From: CAZIQY01 sp964541605
GTDB lineage: Bacteria > Desulfobacterota > Syntrophia > Syntrophales > UBA2185
DNA length: 9,394 bases
Direction of reading: 5' to 3'
NCBI GenBank assembly: GCA_964541605.1
Contig: CAZIQY010000095.1
Location: 1 to 9,394, forward strand
This document shows positions 1 to 7,340 of the stretch, piece after piece (within the stretch, counting starts at the first letter, position 1; each line of letters starts with the position of its first letter). The notes under the pieces are model-generated. The model saw only the letters and a program-made list of their open reading frames with translations. It was not told the origin of the DNA and made no database searches. The translations under genes were made by a program, and so were the position numbers.

Positions 1-27
1 TAATAAATAAGGCATAAACAAGATATC

Positions 28-34
28 GAGGAGG
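28..34 (+). promoter_or_regulatory. Ribosome binding site of the pilin gene
   Basis: GAGGAGG lies six bases before the ATG at 41 and is the strongest Shine-Dalgarno match in the window. It supports the ATG at 41 over the in-frame ATG at 53, and it fits a highly translated structural protein such as a pilin. The promoter itself must lie upstream of the window, because only 40 bases precede the gene. Confidence 0.8.
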
Positions 35-40
35 TTTCAG

Positions 41-424
41 ATGCTTAGCAAAATGAAAAATCAAAAAGGCTTCACATTGATCGAGATCATCGCCGTCCTG
101 GTGATCCTCGGGATCCTGGCTGCCGTCGCGATTCCTAAATATTTCAGCCTTCAGGAGGACGCCAAGAAGAGAGCTGCGATGGGTGCTTTGGCTGAAGGCA
201 AAGCTAGGGTCACCCAGTATGGTGCACAGTTCCTTCTGCAAAACAGCAGGTGGCCTTCGCTTACTAGTTATAATGGCACTAACCTTGGGACCGGTGCTGG
301 CGATTTTGAACTCAGTTTCGGAGCCCCGAGTGGAAGCGACATACCAATTACTGCAACAGGAAGAACAGCACCTGTCTTAGGCGCGACGGCCTCAGGGACG
401 ATCAGGCCACCGACCGGAAGCTAA
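41..424 (+). CDS. Type IV pilin-like protein (major or minor pilin)
   Basis: This is a type IV prepilin of 127 residues. The leader is short and basic (residues 1-10, ending KG). The prepilin peptidase PilD would cut after Gly10 and methylate Phe11. The mature protein would start FTLIE, with the conserved Glu at +5 (Glu15), followed by a hydrophobic helix (residues 11-31) and AIPKY (30-34). The helix anchors the subunit in the inner membrane and later forms the core of the pilus fibre. The amphipathic part (about 35-67) is followed by a small C-terminal domain rich in Gly, Ser and Thr. There are no cysteines, so the disulfide-bounded loop of Pseudomonas or Neisseria pilins is absent. The chain ends in Ser127. 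The gene has a strong ribosome binding site and its own terminator, so it is probably transcribed alone or as the last gene of its unit. It could instead be a pseudopilin, but the length and absence of other pilus genes here do not settle which. Confidence 0.9.
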   Translation: MLSKMKNQKGFTLIEIIAVLVILGILAAVAIPKYFSLQEDAKKRAAMGALAEGKARVTQYGAQFLLQNSRWPSLTSYNGTNLGTGAGDFELSFGAPSGSDIPITATGRTAPVLGATASGTIRPPTGS

Positions 425-444
425 TCATTAGCGGACCTATGAAG

Positions 445-482
445 GCAGAACTGCCCGCATGGGCAGTTCTGCATTATTTTTT
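445..482 (+). terminator. Rho-independent terminator of the pilin gene
   Basis: A perfect 12-bp stem is visible: GCAGAACTGCCC (445-456) pairs with GGGCAGTTCTGC (461-472) across the loop GCAT. It is followed by ATTATTTTTT. It starts 20 bases after the pilin stop codon. The T tract is only on the + strand side, so it should end pilin transcripts rather than transcripts coming the other way from the gene at 706-2790. Confidence 0.93.
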
Positions 483-705
483 ACTTGTGCCCCCTTTTTC
501 ACCCCTTTCCAACAGCTGCGGTCATGTTTAACATTATATCCCTCCGCCAATTTTGAATCGAGCGTTTACCCGTCTTGGACTCGAAATCCCTCGTTGATCG
601 GCCATTGGGATGAAGACTTTGGACGGAGTTTTTTAAGACCGCGAGTCCGGGACGGGAAGATCTTACCGGGTACAAGTGTAATTTTCCGAACAATAATCAG
701 TGAGC

Positions 706-2790
706 CTAACGGCTTGATGCCAGCGACTGAAAGACGCGGCTAATGATGGGAAATATAACGCCCTCCTCGGGAATATAAGCATGAATGTAAGACTGCCGGC
801 GAATCTCTCGTACCCATTTTTTAAGTTCCTGTCTGTTCGTCAATGTAAAGAGATGGCAGGTCGTTTTAATCAGCAGCTCTTCCTGGCCTGTGCGGTTATA
901 TAACTCGATGAGCGCGAGATGCGCATCGAGTCTTTTCTGCTCCTGGGCAAGCACCCTTTCCCAGAAAAAGATCGAAAGGCTGTCGTTTTTTTGTTGCCGA
1001 TTAGCTTCTGCCGCGAGAACCATCGCTGAAGTATCGTTTTCATTCATGGATAATATTTTCAGGGCGGCCTTGATGGTTCCGCCCGGGTTACCTTCCTTCA
1101 AACAAATCAGTCCGTGGTTAATGAGAAAAACCGTATTGCTCGGGCTTTCTTTTAAGGCCATCTGAATGTATTTTCGTGCCTCCTGTAAGTTTCCCTTGTT
1201 CAGCATGGTCAGGGCGATACTGTTGTCAAGATCTGGGATCGCTCCATACTTCCTTTCTGCTTCACGGTAGTATGTAAGCGCCTTGTCGGAATCCCTTTCG
1301 TATTCCTGATAATAATTTCCTATATTGCATAAGTAGACGACAGGTTCCGTCGAGTTCGCGAATCTCCCGAGTTCCAGGGCCTTTATACTTTTTTCAAGCG
1401 CCATGGGATAGTTACCTTCCTCCCGGTAGATCTTCGCCAAAGCTCCATGGGGTCGACTGAGGTTCGGATATTTCTCCGCGTTTTCCATCCAGAGGGATTT
1501 TGCATATCGCAACTGACTATTGCGCATATAGGTTGTATGCCCGTAGTCGGCCAAAAGCACGATCACGGCAATGACCGCCATCGCCTGGATCAATTTTCTC
1601 CGTGAGAAGTAATCCAGGACATTGACCATGAAGATGACGATCGGGACAAAAAAAAGCATCGACGGAATGTAGTTTCTATGCTCATAAATGAGCTCCAAGG
1701 GGATGAACGAGCCTTCGATGAGGTGATTCAGGAAGAAAAAAATGATGCAGTAGGAAAGCAGAGGCCTTTTACGTGCCGAGTAAAAAGCATACCCGATGGC
1801 GAGTACGATGAACAGGGTTGCCACAATGGTTTCCGGTGGATCAAAAAAAGACCTTGAAATATCGATATCATGCACCAGCGCCATGCGTGTAATTTGTGGA
1901 TAAATCAGCAGCGACAGGTAAAAAACAATAACCCGGGGCTGCGTCAGGAGGCGCTCTGTCATGGTGAAAGACCGCCAAGTGTATCTTTCGATGAGACTCG
2001 AAAAGTCTACGTAGAGGACAATGGCGGTGATGATTAGGAAAAGCAGTGCGACGCCTGTCAGAATATTTTTTTTGTTGACGATGTTCTGATGCCCCTGGAT
2101 GAGCATCATGTCGTACACAAGGATGCTCACCGGCAGCATAATGGCAGTTTCCTTACTGCCGATAGCAAGCAGGGCTGAACCCATACAAAGGCAAAAACAA
2201 AATATCCCAAGGGGTTTTTTGTCTGCCATTCTTCCCTTCACATAAAAATACATGGACATGATGTAAAACATGCCGACCATGCTCGTCATCCGCTGGACGA
2301 TCGTTGTGACCGCATGGACATGTATGGGGTGCACCGCCCAGAAAAATGTGGCTAAGATGGCTATGTTGTAGGCATTATGAGCGTAGTATGGTCGAAGCAG
2401 TGGAAGCTTCAGTGTGTTCATGATGAAGAGAAACAAAAAAACAGCAGCGATGATGTGAATAATAAGATTTGTGACATGATAACCGAACACATCAAAACCA
2501 CCGAAATAGTAGTTTATCGCAAAGCTCATGTAGGCGACCGGCCGGCGGCCGAGCCTACCATCTCTGGTGTAGATACTCTTTGTCAGTTCGGACCAGGTTA
2601 GGTTCCCGATACGAATATTTTCGTTTTCACAAATATTGCTGAAATCATCGAAATGCCACTCAGCATGAAAGGTGTTTCCATAAAGCAGTAACAGCATAAT
2701 GGACAGGCTGATGAACGCAAAAATGTATTTTCGGGCATCCGGTAGGTGCCATTTGAGCTTGATATTAAATTCTTCACTTTTGTTCGTCAT
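706..2790 (-). CDS. TMTC-like GT-C membrane glycosyltransferase with TPR repeats
   Basis: This 694-residue integral membrane protein resembles bacterial relatives of the TMTC family of O-mannosyltransferases (GT-C fold, lipid-linked sugar donor, active site on the outer face of the membrane). After a first membrane helix (about 22-38), the loop carries an Asp-Asp pair (48-49, in WHFDDF) as expected for the GT-C acidic motif. Family-like stretches follow: YHVTNLIIHI, HPIHVHAVTTIVQR, GSKETAIMLPVSILVYD, and ERLLTQPRVIVFYLSLL, the last resembling the DUF1736 region. About ten hydrophobic segments run to residue ~410. The C-terminal ~250 residues hold several degenerate TPR units (for example GNYPMALEKSIKALELG and GNLQEARKYIQMALKESP), probably binding the acceptor or a partner. 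I see no clear Shine-Dalgarno before the ATG at 2790. It converges on the pilin gene, which suggests, without proving, that the pilin is its substrate. Donor sugar and acceptor cannot be read from sequence. Confidence 0.82.
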   Translation of the reverse strand: MTNKSEEFNIKLKWHLPDARKYIFAFISLSIMLLLLYGNTFHAEWHFDDFSNICENENIRIGNLTWSELTKSIYTRDGRLGRRPVAYMSFAINYYFGGFDVFGYHVTNLIIHIIAAVFLFLFIMNTLKLPLLRPYYAHNAYNIAILATFFWAVHPIHVHAVTTIVQRMTSMVGMFYIMSMYFYVKGRMADKKPLGIFCFCLCMGSALLAIGSKETAIMLPVSILVYDMMLIQGHQNIVNKKNILTGVALLFLIITAIVLYVDFSSLIERYTWRSFTMTERLLTQPRVIVFYLSLLIYPQITRMALVHDIDISRSFFDPPETIVATLFIVLAIGYAFYSARKRPLLSYCIIFFFLNHLIEGSFIPLELIYEHRNYIPSMLFFVPIVIFMVNVLDYFSRRKLIQAMAVIAVIVLLADYGHTTYMRNSQLRYAKSLWMENAEKYPNLSRPHGALAKIYREEGNYPMALEKSIKALELGRFANSTEPVVYLCNIGNYYQEYERDSDKALTYYREAERKYGAIPDLDNSIALTMLNKGNLQEARKYIQMALKESPSNTVFLINHGLICLKEGNPGGTIKAALKILSMNENDTSAMVLAAEANRQQKNDSLSIFFWERVLAQEQKRLDAHLALIELYNRTGQEELLIKTTCHLFTLTNRQELKKWVREIRRQSYIHAYIPEEGVIFPIISRVFQSLASSR

Positions 2791-3043
2791 GCTTTTGCCG
2801 ATCCGGTGCTATTCTTTCAGCTCCAAAATCCATAATGTAATTCAAAGGTAAAATATTCAGACGATCATTTTCCCTCGTCTTTCATGGAGTGAGTCGCCTT
2901 GACTTCTTATGCTTATTTATTCAATTTATATACCATTTCAGCATAAGTCATAGGCAGTAACCACTAGGAGGTATTTCAGAAAATCGTCGTGCTCAAAAAA
3001 AGCCAACGAGATAAAAGACGCCCATATGAAGAAACCGACACTA

Positions 3044-3069
3044 TTGCCTTCCCCTGAAGGCAAGTTTTT
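3044..3069 (+). terminator. Orphan intrinsic terminator-like hairpin
   Basis: TTGCCTTC (3044-3051) pairs perfectly with GAAGGCAA (3056-3063) across the loop CCCT, followed by GTTTTT. The T tract points to termination of + strand transcription. No + strand gene lies upstream within 2.6 kb: the pilin already has its own terminator, and 706-2790 is on the other strand. It would therefore end an unrecognised short transcript from the 2800-3040 stretch, or it is a relic. The 8-bp stem and five T residues make it moderate in strength. Confidence 0.55.
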
Positions 3070-3304
3070 AATTATGTCAGGCTCCTCTTGTATCAGTATG
3101 ACCGCTCGGAGGAAACGACACGAGACAGCAGATCTCTACACTGCCTCCAGATGATTTTCCAGTCTAAAACCCATCGATAGCTTTCTTGCCAGACCGGCGG
3201 TTCTTGATTGCGTCATATCAGTTACTCTTCATCACAGGGAATGGAGAAAAACAATCCTAGAAAACGATAATAAACCAGATGATAGATCTGGAGCTACAAT
3301 GAGA

Positions 3305-3333
3305 TTGACAAATAACTATTATTACATGATAAA
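3305..3333 (+). promoter_or_regulatory. Candidate sigma-70-type promoter of the glycosyltransferase operon
   Basis: A perfect -35 box TTGACA (3305-3310) is followed after 17 bases by GATAAA (3328-3333), which matches four of six -10 positions. Transcription would start near 3340 and leave a leader of about 65 bases before the ATG at 3406. A pair of inverted 9-mers flanks this start: AATAACTAT at 3311-3319 in the spacer and ATAGTTATT at 3363-3371. Their centres are about 52 bases apart, so they could be paired operator sites. The region is AT-rich, so chance matches are possible. Confidence 0.45.
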
Positions 3334-3405
3334 AAGCCGAACGGTGCATCGTAAACTAGTCGATAGTTATTACTGCGCAATTACAATTCCGTAAGGATAT
3401 CCATC

Positions 3406-4578
3406 ATGGCACAAGTCACAGATTGTCTGGAAACGGGCAATGATAATGCTTGGCATCGACCTTGCAAAATTCCCTATATGCGCGTTCTACTGGTGGGGAC
3501 ATCCTATCCGAGTGGCCCTGATGATTGGAAGGTCCCATTTATCAAGGATCTTGTCAATGCCTTAGCTACCAGGGACATTCTCGATCTCCGGCTTTGGGCT
3601 CCCCCGGGTGATATCCCGAAAAACGTCAAAAACATCCTGACAACCGACGAATCCGAATGGCTTCGCCAGATGCTGGCCTCCGGAGGAATAGCACATTTCC
3701 TGCGCAGTGAGGGATGGAAGGCTTTGAATACCGTTTTCAGGCTGCTGAGGCTGTTGAGGAGGGGGTACAAGAGATCCGGGGATGTTGATCTTTTTCATGT
3801 CAACTGGCTGCAGAATGCCATCCCCCTGTGGGGGATCGACAAACCCGCTGTAATCAGCGTTTTGGGGACCGATTTTGCGTTACTGAACCGCTTCGGGATG
3901 GTTACCCTGCTGCGATTAGCGCTTGGAGGGAGAAAAACAATCATCGCGCCGAATGCCGGGTGGATGGTTGAACGCCTGGATAAACTTTTTGGTGATCTTG
4001 CGGAAATCCGTGTAATCCCATTCGGAGTTCATCAGCCGTGGTTTGAGCTGCAACGAAGAGAGGCTGAAGGTCCTCGAAAGTGGTTGGTTGTTCTTAGGGT
4101 GACGAGGAAAAAAATGGGACAACTCTTTCCGTGGGGATGGGACCTGTTCAGAAAAGAAGATGAACTGCATGTCCTTGGACCCCTGCAGGAGAGGGTGGAT
4201 ATTCCTCCGTGGGTCCATTTTCATGGACCCACGCATCCACAGGAATTAAGAGATAAGTGGTTTCCTGAGGCGGCGGGTCTAATCACACTGAGTGAACATG
4301 ACGAAGGGAGGCCCCAGGTCATTCTCGAAGCGATGGCTTCGGGGTTGCCGGTGATCGCATCAGACCTGCCGGCGCACAGAGATGTCATCCGGCAGGGGAA
4401 GACCGGTTGGCTGGTGTCTTCGCAAAAAGAATTTCAAGAAGCCCTTCACTGGCTCAAGGAAAGAGAGAACAACATGCAGATGGGAAACCAGGCTAAAACG
4501 TGGGTACTGAAGAACATCGGGACCTGGGATGATTGCGCGGAGCGCTACGTGAAGGCCTATCAGTCCGTCATGGGGTAG
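3406..4578 (+). CDS. GT4 family glycosyltransferase (GT-B fold)
   Basis: This cytoplasmic or membrane-associated retaining glycosyltransferase moves a sugar from a nucleotide donor to a growing glycan. It has 390 residues, normal for GT4. The N-terminal Rossmann domain begins MRVLLVGTSYP (from residue 25), with HVNWLQ and the acceptor-side GTD (154-156) further on. The C-terminal donor-binding domain carries the GT4 E-x7-E motif, Glu300 and Glu308, in EGRPQVILEAMASGLPVIASD, followed by GKTGWLV. The ATG at 3406 has AAGGA eight bases upstream and gives an unusual 24-residue polar extension before the usual GT4 start. The alternative ATG at 3478 fits the family's usual start but has no ribosome binding site. 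It is the first gene of a three-gene + strand set, and the next gene starts within ten bases of its stop. Donor and acceptor are unknown. A strong hairpin lies within the coding sequence at 4195-4240. Confidence 0.88.
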   Translation: MAQVTDCLETGNDNAWHRPCKIPYMRVLLVGTSYPSGPDDWKVPFIKDLVNALATRDILDLRLWAPPGDIPKNVKNILTTDESEWLRQMLASGGIAHFLRSEGWKALNTVFRLLRLLRRGYKRSGDVDLFHVNWLQNAIPLWGIDKPAVISVLGTDFALLNRFGMVTLLRLALGGRKTIIAPNAGWMVERLDKLFGDLAEIRVIPFGVHQPWFELQRREAEGPRKWLVVLRVTRKKMGQLFPWGWDLFRKEDELHVLGPLQERVDIPPWVHFHGPTHPQELRDKWFPEAAGLITLSEHDEGRPQVILEAMASGLPVIASDLPAHRDVIRQGKTGWLVSSQKEFQEALHWLKERENNMQMGNQAKTWVLKNIGTWDDCAERYVKAYQSVMG

Positions 4579-4586
4579 GGATGCAG

Positions 4587-5519
4587 ATGGAAAGACAAAC
4601 TCTGCTCATCGGCGGAACGGGTTTTGTTGGACAAGCGTTGGCACCTCGCCTTGTCAATGCCGGACACAAGGTCCACCTCGTCGCAAGGCGTCCTGTGGCC
4701 GTGGGGCTCGGCGGTAGAGCGATTCTGCATACCAGTCCGCTCGACAATGCGAAATTGCTGCAAACACTGCTGCCCAAATGCCGGACGGTCTTTTACCTTG
4801 CCTCGGATAGCACGCCTGGAACGTCGGCATCCGAGCCGATGTGGGAATCGGAGCTGAATCTAGGCCCGGCTTTGCGTTTCCTCGACATCCTGCAGAAATA
4901 CGACCATGTGCATCTGATTTTCATCTCGTCGGGCGGGACCGTCTACGGCAACCCCCGGATACTCCCGGTGGATGAAGACCAGCCATTATCGCCTCTTTCC
5001 TACCATGGGGCGGGGAAGATTGCGATGGAGGCGTTTTTGCAGGCGTATTGCCGCCAATTCGGGCGAAGCGTGACCATCTTAAGACCTTCCAACTTTTACG
5101 GCCCGGGTCAGCCCTACCGAAAAGGGTTTGGCATTGTTCGTGGCATTTTGGAGCATCTGCGGCGGGATCGACCGGTGGAAATATGGGGTGATGGTGAAAA
5201 TGTACGCGATTTCCTCTACATCGAGGATTTTGTGAACGCCTGCTTTAGTCTCATGGAGATGGGTCTAAGGGACAACGCCACCGATGTCTTTAATGTGGGT
5301 TACGGTAAAGGGGTCAGCATCAACCGGCTGTGTAACCTTGTCGAATCCGTGACGGGCGGACGGATCAGAAAGGAATACCGCGCCGGACGCTTGATCGACG
5401 TTCGGTCAGTTGTCTTGGATTATTCGAAACTGAATAAGGTTACGGGCTGGAAGCCCACCACAAATCTGGAAACAGGGTTAACAAGAACGTGGGAATGGCT
5501 CAAGACGCAGCCGCTGTAA
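4587..5519 (+). CDS. Extended-SDR NAD-dependent sugar-nucleotide epimerase/dehydratase
   Basis: This is a GalE-like extended short-chain dehydrogenase/reductase that would epimerise or dehydrate a nucleotide-activated sugar with bound NAD, supplying a donor for the flanking transferases. From the ATG at 4587 it has 310 residues. The NAD-binding GGTGFVG is at residues 9-15; FISSGGTVYG holds the expected serine region; RPSNFYGPGQ and DGENVRDFLYIEDFV are typical of the family. The catalytic region is odd. The family normally reads Tyr-x3-Lys, but here it is Y139-H-G-A-G-K144, with His140 in the usual Tyr position. The frame is open from 4533, inside the preceding gene. The start at 4587 is preferred because AGGG lies six bases upstream and only eight residues then precede the glycine motif; ATG 4581 is a close alternative. 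Its end overlaps the next gene by about 30 bases, consistent with translational coupling. The exact sugar is not predictable. Confidence 0.86.
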   Translation: MERQTLLIGGTGFVGQALAPRLVNAGHKVHLVARRPVAVGLGGRAILHTSPLDNAKLLQTLLPKCRTVFYLASDSTPGTSASEPMWESELNLGPALRFLDILQKYDHVHLIFISSGGTVYGNPRILPVDEDQPLSPLSYHGAGKIAMEAFLQAYCRQFGRSVTILRPSNFYGPGQPYRKGFGIVRGILEHLRRDRPVEIWGDGENVRDFLYIEDFVNACFSLMEMGLRDNATDVFNVGYGKGVSINRLCNLVESVTGGRIRKEYRAGRLIDVRSVVLDYSKLNKVTGWKPTTNLETGLTRTWEWLKTQPL

Positions 5520-6541
5520 CTTCAGTTGGCGCAACTGTCTGTTCAATCTGCATCGCCAACTACGATGGTGCAGCGGTGATCGGTCCCTGCCTCAAATCCA
5601 TCTACGACCAGGATTTCCACTTGCCTCTCGAGATCATCATCCACGATGATGCCTCCACAGACGATTCGGTCGACTTCATCAGGGCCCATTTTCCCAATGT
5701 CCTACTAATCGTCAGCAAACACAACGTGGGTTACTGCGTCAGCAACAACCGGATGGTTTCCCTGGCACGGGGCAGATATATTCTCTTGCTGAACAATGAT
5801 ACGGTTCTCCACCGGGATGCAATCAGGACACTCTACAATCACGCCGTGCAGCAGCCCGGTCACGCTATCCTCGGCCTTCCTCAGTATGACATGCAAACGG
5901 GTGAGCTGATCGACCGCGGCAGCCTGTTCGACCCGTTTCTGAACCCTGTTCCGAACCGTAATCCCGGTAGAGCGGATGTCGGCATGGTCATAGGAGCGTG
6001 TCTCTGGATCCCGAAAGCGCTATGGGATGAGTTGAACGGCTTCCCGGAGTGGTTCGGGAGCCTGGCTGAAGACATGTACCTGTGCTGTCTCGCCCGATTG
6101 AGAGGATATTCCGTAAAGGTATTGCCCGAATCCGGTTACGATCACTGGATTGGAAGAAGCTTTGGAGGAGGAAAAATTGTACAGAATGCCCTCCGAACAA
6201 GCTATCAAAGACGCGCGCTGAGTGAGCGAAATAAAAGTTATACATTTTTCATCAGCTGGCCATCAATTCTTGTCTATCCGTGTTTTGCGATACACCTGAT
6301 CTTTCTTTGCCTGGAAGGTCTTCTTCTCTCTGCCATCAAGGGTGACCGGAGAATCCTGAGGAACATTTACCTTCCCTGCTTGGCATCGCTCTGGAAGGGT
6401 AAACATCGTTTACTGAATGAGCGGGGAAAGGCCCAGGCTTCCCGGGCGATCGGCATTATTCGCTTTTTTTCTGTATTTACATGGGTACCCTATAAAATGA
6501 AGATGCTTATGCGCTTCGGCTTGCCGGAGATCCGATCCTGA
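5489..6541 (+). CDS. GT2 family glycosyltransferase with C-terminal membrane segment
   Basis: This inverting GT-A fold transferase resembles rhamnosyltransferase-type GT2 enzymes of O-antigen and exopolysaccharide pathways. Numbering from the GTG at 5489: CSICIANYDG (18-27) is the first beta strand; DDASTDDS (53-60) binds nucleotide; LLLNNDT (99-105) holds the DXD-like metal site; LNGFPEWFG leading to Glu194-Asp195 (AEDMYLC) is the acceptor/catalytic-base region seen in the family as GGFDE...ED. A hydrophobic stretch (about 252-283) should tie the protein to the inner membrane, followed by a basic tail. The start is uncertain: GTG 5489 has AGGG 11 bases upstream, while ATG 5495 has no clear site; both overlap the end of the epimerase gene, so translation is probably coupled. 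It is the last gene of the + strand set, and its stop is only 13 bases from the end of the convergent gene. Sugar specificity is unknown. Confidence 0.88.
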   Translation: MGMAQDAAAVTSVGATVCSICIANYDGAAVIGPCLKSIYDQDFHLPLEIIIHDDASTDDSVDFIRAHFPNVLLIVSKHNVGYCVSNNRMVSLARGRYILLLNNDTVLHRDAIRTLYNHAVQQPGHAILGLPQYDMQTGELIDRGSLFDPFLNPVPNRNPGRADVGMVIGACLWIPKALWDELNGFPEWFGSLAEDMYLCCLARLRGYSVKVLPESGYDHWIGRSFGGGKIVQNALRTSYQRRALSERNKSYTFFISWPSILVYPCFAIHLIFLCLEGLLLSAIKGDRRILRNIYLPCLASLWKGKHRLLNERGKAQASRAIGIIRFFSVFTWVPYKMKMLMRFGLPEIRS

Positions 6542-6554
6542 ATACTCTTCTTGT

Positions 6555-7340
6555 TCAATGTTGAGCCCCCTCCCGCCATTGCTTTTCGCACCAGAATGAA
6601 AAAGCCAGTTGGACCATCACGGCCAGCCCCGCATAGGCAACAAGCATAGACCACACAGCGCCGTTAACACCGAATCGAGGGATCAGAAAATAGTTTAGCA
6701 GGATATTCAGAAGAGCCGTTCCAAGGGTGAGGATCGTCGTCGACAGAAAGAACCCGCGGCCGATCCACTGATTGGTCATGAGTTGAGCCAGAGACATACC
6801 CAGCAGGACAGGGAGAAGAAGACGAAATAGATCGACGGATTGAATAAACTTTTCCCCAGCCAAGAGTACGATGGCGGGCGCTGCGAAGTATGCTACTGCG
6901 GATATAACTGTCAGAAAAGCCATGACCCGGATCACGACCTTTTTCTGTTCCGGCCAAATTCCATTGGGTCCCGCCGCGGCCATCCTGCTGTAAAGGACCA
7001 GAGTGGCGGACTGGGGAATGATGAGCAGAACAGAGGCGGTCTGGAAGGCAAGCGCGTACCAGCCGACCTCCTCTTGTGTGGCCAGATAGCTCAGCATGAG
7101 GATGGTGGACTGGGCGAGGAGAAAGGACCCGATTGTATTGAGGTGCAGCCTGGCGGAACCTCCGAGCAGGGCCTTTGCCTCGAACGCGCTGAAAAAGGGC
7201 CTCGAAGGTGTCATTGAAAAAAGCGCGAAGAGGAAAATCGTTGCAATGATAGCCTCACCGGAAACGTGAGCAATGATGGCTCCGATCAGATTCATGTCCA
7301 TCAAGACCAGCAGGATGAACAGGGCCGCAAGGCCGGGCAT
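6555..7340 (-). CDS. Wzx-like oligosaccharide flippase, N-terminally truncated
   Basis: The 261 residues match the C-terminal two thirds of a MOP-superfamily polysaccharide flippase, which turns lipid-linked repeat units across the inner membrane. About eight hydrophobic segments are visible, against twelve or more in a full Wzx of 400-480 residues. Typical features of the second half are present: LHLNTIGSFLLAQSTILML, EVGWYALAFQTASVLLIIPQ, AGEKFIQSVDLFRLLLPVLL, and LLNILLNYFLIPRFGVNGA. The ATG at 7340 has no ribosome binding site and sits in the middle of flippase-like sequence. The same frame continues upstream for only ten codons to a stop at 7371-7373, and just 94 bases separate it from the next gene. 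The first ~4 helices are therefore missing and not encoded nearby. It is most likely a remnant, or a deletion product that cannot flip substrates. A functional short paralogue is possible but unlikely. Confidence 0.7.
   Translation of the reverse strand: MPGLAALFILLVLMDMNLIGAIIAHVSGEAIIATIFLFALFSMTPSRPFFSAFEAKALLGGSARLHLNTIGSFLLAQSTILMLSYLATQEEVGWYALAFQTASVLLIIPQSATLVLYSRMAAAGPNGIWPEQKKVVIRVMAFLTVISAVAYFAAPAIVLLAGEKFIQSVDLFRLLLPVLLGMSLAQLMTNQWIGRGFFLSTTILTLGTALLNILLNYFLIPRFGVNGAVWSMLVAYAGLAVMVQLAFSFWCEKQWREGAQH

Larger units (their letters stand above)
2791..3405. other. 615-bp intergenic region between divergent genes
   Basis: No convincing protein-coding gene was found on either strand here. 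It must hold promoters for the - strand gene ending at 706 and for the + strand operon starting at 3406. Visible items are an AT-rich tract (about 2905-2935), an isolated AGGAGG (2966-2971), a terminator-like hairpin (3044-3069), a small palindrome CCAGAT/ATCTGG (3275-3291), and a promoter-like TTGACA...GATAAA (3305-3333). Reading frames in it are at most about 26 codons long. It may contain a small RNA gene or the remains of a lost gene ahead of the hairpin. Confidence 0.6.

Noticed and set aside
425..705. Open frames of 64 and 94 codons on the two strands after the pilin gene (499-693 and 459-743)
   Set aside because: The + frame starts inside the pilin terminator and runs into the end of the opposite gene. 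Neither frame has a good ribosome binding site, a recognisable domain or a plausible composition. Apart from the terminator I see nothing in this gap.
2964..3057. AGGAGGTATTTCAG resembling the pilin leader GAGGAGGTTTCAG, followed by a 22-codon GTG frame ending in the orphan hairpin
   Set aside because: The nearest GTG (2989) is 17 bases away, too far for the ribosome binding site. The short frame has no KGFTLIE-like sequence, and the similarity is about a dozen bases of common Shine-Dalgarno context.
3136..3216. 26-codon frame on the - strand in the intergenic region
   Set aside because: There is no recognisable motif and only a weak AAGAG upstream; frames of this length are expected by chance.
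3190..3260. Possible JUMPstart/ops element before the polysaccharide operon (GGCGGT at 3197-3202)
   Set aside because: Only the GGCGGT portion matches; the following bases and the hairpin of a real ops element are absent.
6840..7217. 125-codon open frame on the + strand opposite the flippase gene, and a 95-codon - strand frame at 7421-7708
   Set aside because: Both are shadows of genes with clear membrane-protein signatures in the other frame; they have low-complexity or arginine/glycine-rich compositions and no start signals.
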